From: Labilithrix luteola
GTDB taxonomy: Bacteria > Myxococcota_A > Polyangia > Polyangiales > Polyangiaceae
NCBI GenBank assembly: GCA_026225435.1
Contig: JAMFST010001152.1
Coordinates: forward strand, 1-7,440
Length of the DNA: 7,440 nucleotides
Direction: 5' to 3'
In this document: piece by piece, positions 5,027 to 7,440 of the stretch
How the letters are laid out: every line of letters starts with the position of its first letter
Numbering within the stretch: position 1 is the first letter of the stretch
Position numbers and translations under genes: made by a program
The notes under the pieces: generated by a model
Seen by the model: the letters and a program-made list of their open reading frames with translations, nothing else
The model's database searches: none
Told to the model about the DNA's origin: nothing

Positions 5027-6982
5027 TCAGAACGCGACGACCTGGCCGTAGACGTTCGTGCCTTGCATCCAGACGACGTACCCCGACGTGCCGTCCGGGC
5101 GAACCGCGACGCCGGGATCGGTGAGCGCTGTGGTGCCGCCGTTGCCGAGGGTGATGGGCGTGCTGAAGCTGGTCGCACCGACGGCTGCGCTCTGCAATGC
5201 CGCCGCCGCGCCGTTCACGCCGAAGACGTACAAGTTACCATTGACGTCGGAAGCGATCGCGCGTGATGCCACACCGCCGGTCGACACCGCGAGACCGCTG
5301 ACCGTCGTGCCCCCACTCGCCAGCGAGTACGGGTAGGCGGCCGCGGTGAGGCTCGTGCCGACGCTGACGCCGGCCATGCCGTTCGGCGAGAACGCGAACA
5401 CGCTGTGCCCGTTGGAGGAGCTGGACGTCACCTGCGTGTAGCTGCCGTACGAGACGCTCTTGTTGGTGCTCTGCTGCACGTAATACGTGCCGTAGTCGCA
5501 GGTTGTCCAAATGGACCCGTCGGGCGCGACGCCGATGCCACCGTCGGAGGCGCCGAACGAGAACATGCCGGTCGCCACCGACGTGAAGGCGCCGACGCCG
5601 GCCGCGCCGTTGTAGTAATTCGAAGCGCTGTCGTTGACGTAGACGTCGTTGCCACTCGCGGCGATGGTGAGGACGCGGCTCGTCTGCGCGGTCGTCGTGA
5701 GCGAGATCGCGGTGGACCACGTCATGCCGCCGTCGGTCGAGCGCGCGAACCAGAGGCCGTTGTTGGCCATGATCGCAGCGTAGGTCACGCCGGCGACGCT
5801 GTTGTCGAGGGTGACGCCCGTGATCGAGGTCGCACCGGTCGTCGGAATCGGTACCGCTGTCCCGAAAGTGACGCCGCCGTCGGCGCTCGTCAGGATCGAC
5901 GCTTGGTTCGTGCACGTCATGGCGACGTACACGCGGCCGTTCGCGTCGATCGAAACGTCGTGGCTCAAGTCGGGCGCGAACATCGAGCACGTGCTAGCGA
6001 TCACCTTCGACGAGGTGCAGGTGCCGCTCACGCAGCTGTCCCCGGTGAGGCACGCGATGTTGCAACCGCCGCAGTTCTGCACGTCGCTTTGCTGCTTCAC
6101 GCAGGCGAAGACGGCGCTTGAGTCACTCGCATCGCTCGTGTCTCCGGCATCGGCTGCGTCGGCGCCCGCGTCTCCGATGTACGTCTTCACTCCGGGCGCG
6201 CAGCTCAAGAGAGCGCCGCAGCTCAGGGCGCAGATTCCGCCGACGCAGGCGGTGCCGCTCGCGCAAACGGTGCCGCACCCGCCGCAGTTCTGGTTGTCGT
6301 TCGACGTGTCGACGCACTCGGTGACCGCCGGGCCTGCATCGGCGCCCGCGTCGTACGGCTGGCCGCCGCTCAGGTACGTGTTGTTCGAGGTGCACGCCGT
6401 GGTGCCGGGCGCGCAGGCTTGGGTGCAGCTGCCGCTGACGCAGGCGAAGCCCGCCGCGCAGACGGTGCCGCACGCGCCGCAGTTCGAGTTGTCCGTTTGT
6501 TTATTTGCACAATGGGCGCCCGCTTCGCTCGTGCCGGCGTCGCCGCTGCCGCCGCAGACGGCGTAGCCGGTCGCGCAGGTCACGGCGCACGCGCCCTTGG
6601 AGCACACTTGCCCGGCCGCGCAGCTCGTGCCGCAGCCGCCGCAGTTGGCGGGATCGACGTCGAGATCCGTGCAGCTCGCGCCGCAGATCGACCCGCCGTT
6701 CGTACAGCTGACGCCGCATTCGCCCGCGTTGCAGCTCTCGCCGGACGAGCACGCGTTGCCGCACGTGCCGCAGTTGCTCACGTCCGACTGGGTGTCGACG
6801 CATGCCCCGCTACAGCTCGTGCCGCCGCTGCTGCAGGTGGTGGTCGCGTCGCCGGAGACGACGACGGTGCTGGCATCACCGAAGACGGTGACGGTCGTGG
6901 AGCTGCCGCTGCTGCACGCAGCTGCAGCGAGCGAAGCAAGTCCCGAAGCAAAAATGGTCCCTAAGGTTCGGCTCAGTCTCAT
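5027..6982 (-). CDS. Lipoprotein B: cysteine-rich repeats plus Asp-box propeller-like domain
   Basis: Predicted secreted lipoprotein of unknown function and paralogue of A. The frame is open to an ATG at 7147 (used for numbering), but the AT-rich promoter-like island at 7049-7080 lies inside that extension. I prefer Met56 (6982), giving MRLSRTLGTIFASG and then LAAAAC with lipid Cys78, a 23-residue signal. Met47 (7009) is also possible. No start has a good Shine-Dalgarno sequence. The -3 residue of the lipobox is Ala, which is less usual. A TTVTV...DASTVVV stalk resembles that of A. Five 8-Cys modules follow (105-377). The C-terminal domain has Asp boxes SADGGVTF (421-428) and STDGGMTW (470-477) and a degenerate STNKSVSY (560-567). 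These indicate a BNR/sialidase-like propeller without a recognisable catalytic site. Cys387 and Cys412 match Cys349 and Cys374 of A. Surface or glycan binding is inference only. Confidence 0.85.
   Translation of the reverse strand: MRLSRTLGTIFASGLASLAAAACSSGSSTTVTVFGDASTVVVSGDATTTCSSGGTSCSGACVDTQSDVSNCGTCGNACSSGESCNAGECGVSCTNGGSICGASCTDLDVDPANCGGCGTSCAAGQVCSKGACAVTCATGYAVCGGSGDAGTSEAGAHCANKQTDNSNCGACGTVCAAGFACVSGSCTQACAPGTTACTSNNTYLSGGQPYDAGADAGPAVTECVDTSNDNQNCGGCGTVCASGTACVGGICALSCGALLSCAPGVKTYIGDAGADAADAGDTSDASDSSAVFACVKQQSDVQNCGGCNIACLTGDSCVSGTCTSSKVIASTCSMFAPDLSHDVSIDANGRVYVAMTCTNQASILTSADGGVTFGTAVPIPTTGATSITGVTLDNSVAGVTYAAIMANNGLWFARSTDGGMTWSTAISLTTTAQTSRVLTIAASGNDVYVNDSASNYYNGAAGVGAFTSVATGMFSFGASDGGIGVAPDGSIWTTCDYGTYYVQQSTNKSVSYGSYTQVTSSSSNGHSVFAFSPNGMAGVSVGTSLTAAAYPYSLASGGTTVSGLAVSTGGVASRAIASDVNGNLYVFGVNGAAAALQSAAVGATSFSTPITLGNGGTTALTDPGVAVRPDGTSGYVVWMQGTNVYGQVVAF
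6017..6835 (-). repeat. Cysteine-module array of lipoprotein B (5 modules)
   Basis: Modules start at Cys105, 148, 191, 245 and 310 (numbering from 7147). Each has eight cysteines with the constant half NCGxCGxxC-x5-C-x4-C; the core of the last module is NCGGCN. The loop between the second and third Cys is 3, 3, 14, 25 and 32 residues and takes up Gly/Asp/Ala-rich inserts such as GGQPYDAGADAG and GDAGADAADAGDTSDASD. The same module order is seen in A, so the whole array was duplicated with the gene. Confidence 0.8.
6241..6327. repeat. 87-bp direct repeat, copy in lipoprotein B
   Basis: Identical to 4141-4227, including synonymous positions. It encodes residues about 275-303 of B, covering the start of the fourth module's conserved half. 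The first mismatches are at 6240 and 6328. Similarity continues with gaps to about 6413. Confidence 0.9.
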
Positions 6983-7048
6983 TTGAGCATTGAATGCGAA
7001 CGAGCTCATCAGGTCAATGACGAAGCTCTCGCCATGTAGGAGGCGAGA

Positions 7049-7080
7049 TACAGTTCTATAAAATACGCAACGTCGTTGCA
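7049..7080 (-). promoter_or_regulatory. Promoter-like AT-rich island upstream of lipoprotein B
   Basis: In a GC-rich setting, the minus strand reads CTGCAA, then about 15 bases, then TATAGA within GTATTTTATAGAACTGTAT. The match to -35/-10 elements is weak and the spacer short, so this is tentative. If transcription starts near 7045, translation must begin at 7009 or 6982 rather than 7147. Confidence 0.3.
7067..7079. repeat. Perfect 6-1-6 inverted repeat (possible operator)
   Basis: GCAACG-T-CGTTGC is a perfect inverted repeat with one central base. It overlaps the upstream edge of the AT-rich island, where a -35 element of the lipoprotein B promoter would lie. That placement suits a regulator site, but chance cannot be excluded. 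Confidence 0.35.
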
Positions 7081-7199
7081 GAGGAGCTCCCACCACTTCG
7101 TCGCTGCGGCCGACGGTGAGCCCTCCATGCGAGCGGAGAGCATTCAACTAGGATCCGCGTCGTGACAGCGATCGCTAGCCATCCCGAGCTCGGACATCC

Positions 7200-7373
7200 G
7201 TGTTGACTCCGAGTGAGGTCCACCAGTTTTTGAGCGATGGATTCATCTCGATCCGTCGAGCCGTACCTCGCACCGTTGCCGCCGCGTGTGCGGACGCAGC
7301 TTGGACGAAGCTCGCGACGCGCGGCTCCCATCGCGACGCGCCGCCGACGCGCACCGAGCCGCTCGCTCGCTGA
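7200..7373 (+). pseudogene. Phytanoyl-CoA dioxygenase-like N-terminal fragment
   Basis: A GTG-started frame of 57 codons plus stop reads M(V)LTPSEVHQFLSDGFISIRR, then AVPRTVAAACADAAWTKLA. This is the characteristic opening of PhyH-type Fe(II)/2-oxoglutarate dioxygenases (LTxEEVxxFxxDGFxxIRGAVPxxVxxAC..W). A GTG at 7200 immediately followed by TTG gives the usual M-L-T-P start. The frame then meets TGA (7371) and TAG (7374) after SHRDAPPTRTEPLAR, long before the HxD and His iron ligands of a full-length enzyme of roughly 250-300 residues. After the stops, the same frame stays open to the window edge and includes GGDVVMRFP, which could be a decayed continuation. It is probably a remnant rather than a working enzyme. 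Homology is recognised by eye only. Confidence 0.6.
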
Positions 7374-7440
7374 TAGGACAGGGGCGCTGGGTGCGTCGTG
7401 GGGGGCGATGTCGTGATGCGTTTTCCGAGCGATGGAAATC
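7374..7440. other. Window edge, nothing clearly recognised
   Basis: This short tail follows the stops of the dioxygenase fragment. The plus-strand frame in phase with that fragment is open here, but the residues (GAGCVVGGDVVMRFPSDGN) are too few to assign. Confidence 0.3.

Noticed and set aside
5405..6566. Plus-strand open frames opposite lipoprotein B
   Set aside because: They arise from the same shadow effect; the minus-strand product has a coherent lipoprotein architecture.
3893..6835. Repeated DNA that might suggest a CRISPR or non-coding tandem repeat
   Set aside because: The repetition follows codons of cysteine modules inside two open genes, with variable spacing and no repeat-spacer structure.
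6983..7147. N-terminal extension of lipoprotein B to the ATG at 7147
   Set aside because: It would place 77 residues before the lipidated Cys and translate through the promoter-like island; the shorter starts give normal signal peptides.
7056..7331. Minus-strand 91-residue open frame upstream of lipoprotein B
   Set aside because: It is antisense to the dioxygenase-like fragment, overlaps the promoter-like island, and has no recognisable features.

Overview
This is a high-GC bacterial window. I infer Myxococcota (Polyangiales/Sorangiineae-like) from two large lipoproteins built of cysteine-rich repeats (NCGGCG..C..G..C..G.C), acidic DAG-rich spacers and Asp-box propeller repeats, a style common in that phylum. 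No marker gene is present, so the taxonomy is inference.

Layout. At 1-619 (+) lies the C-terminal part of a two-component histidine kinase, cut by the window edge. It converges on two minus-strand genes read in the order NmrA-like NAD(P)-binding protein (2463->1570) then aldo/keto reductase-fold protein (1503->712). They are 66 bp apart and could form one redox-type transcription unit. The reductase-fold protein appears to have lost all four catalytic tetrad residues. A gene-poor stretch (2464-2902) holds candidate regulatory repeats, a perfect 14-bp palindrome, hairpins and a strong intrinsic terminator for the next gene.

From 2903 to about 7010, two minus-strand genes encode paralogous secreted lipoproteins (B upstream at 5027-6982, A downstream at 2903-4843). 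Each has a lipoprotein signal peptide, a Thr/Val-rich stalk, an array of 8-cysteine modules with acidic insertions, and a C-terminal domain with Asp-box (BNR/sialidase-like) repeats. They are a tandem duplication. An 87-bp stretch is identical in both, exactly 2100 bp apart, which suggests recent gene conversion. A has lost the middle of its first module, removing four cysteines at once.

Upstream of B is an AT-rich promoter-like island with a perfect 6-1-6 inverted repeat. Beyond it, on the plus strand, is a short GTG-started reading frame (7200-7373) whose protein matches the N-terminus of phytanoyl-CoA dioxygenase-like proteins and then hits two adjacent in-frame stops. It is probably a gene remnant.

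No rRNA, tRNA, CRISPR array or insertion sequence was found. The most unusual element is the duplicated lipoprotein pair. Its job is unknown, and surface adhesion or glycan binding is only a guess from architecture.
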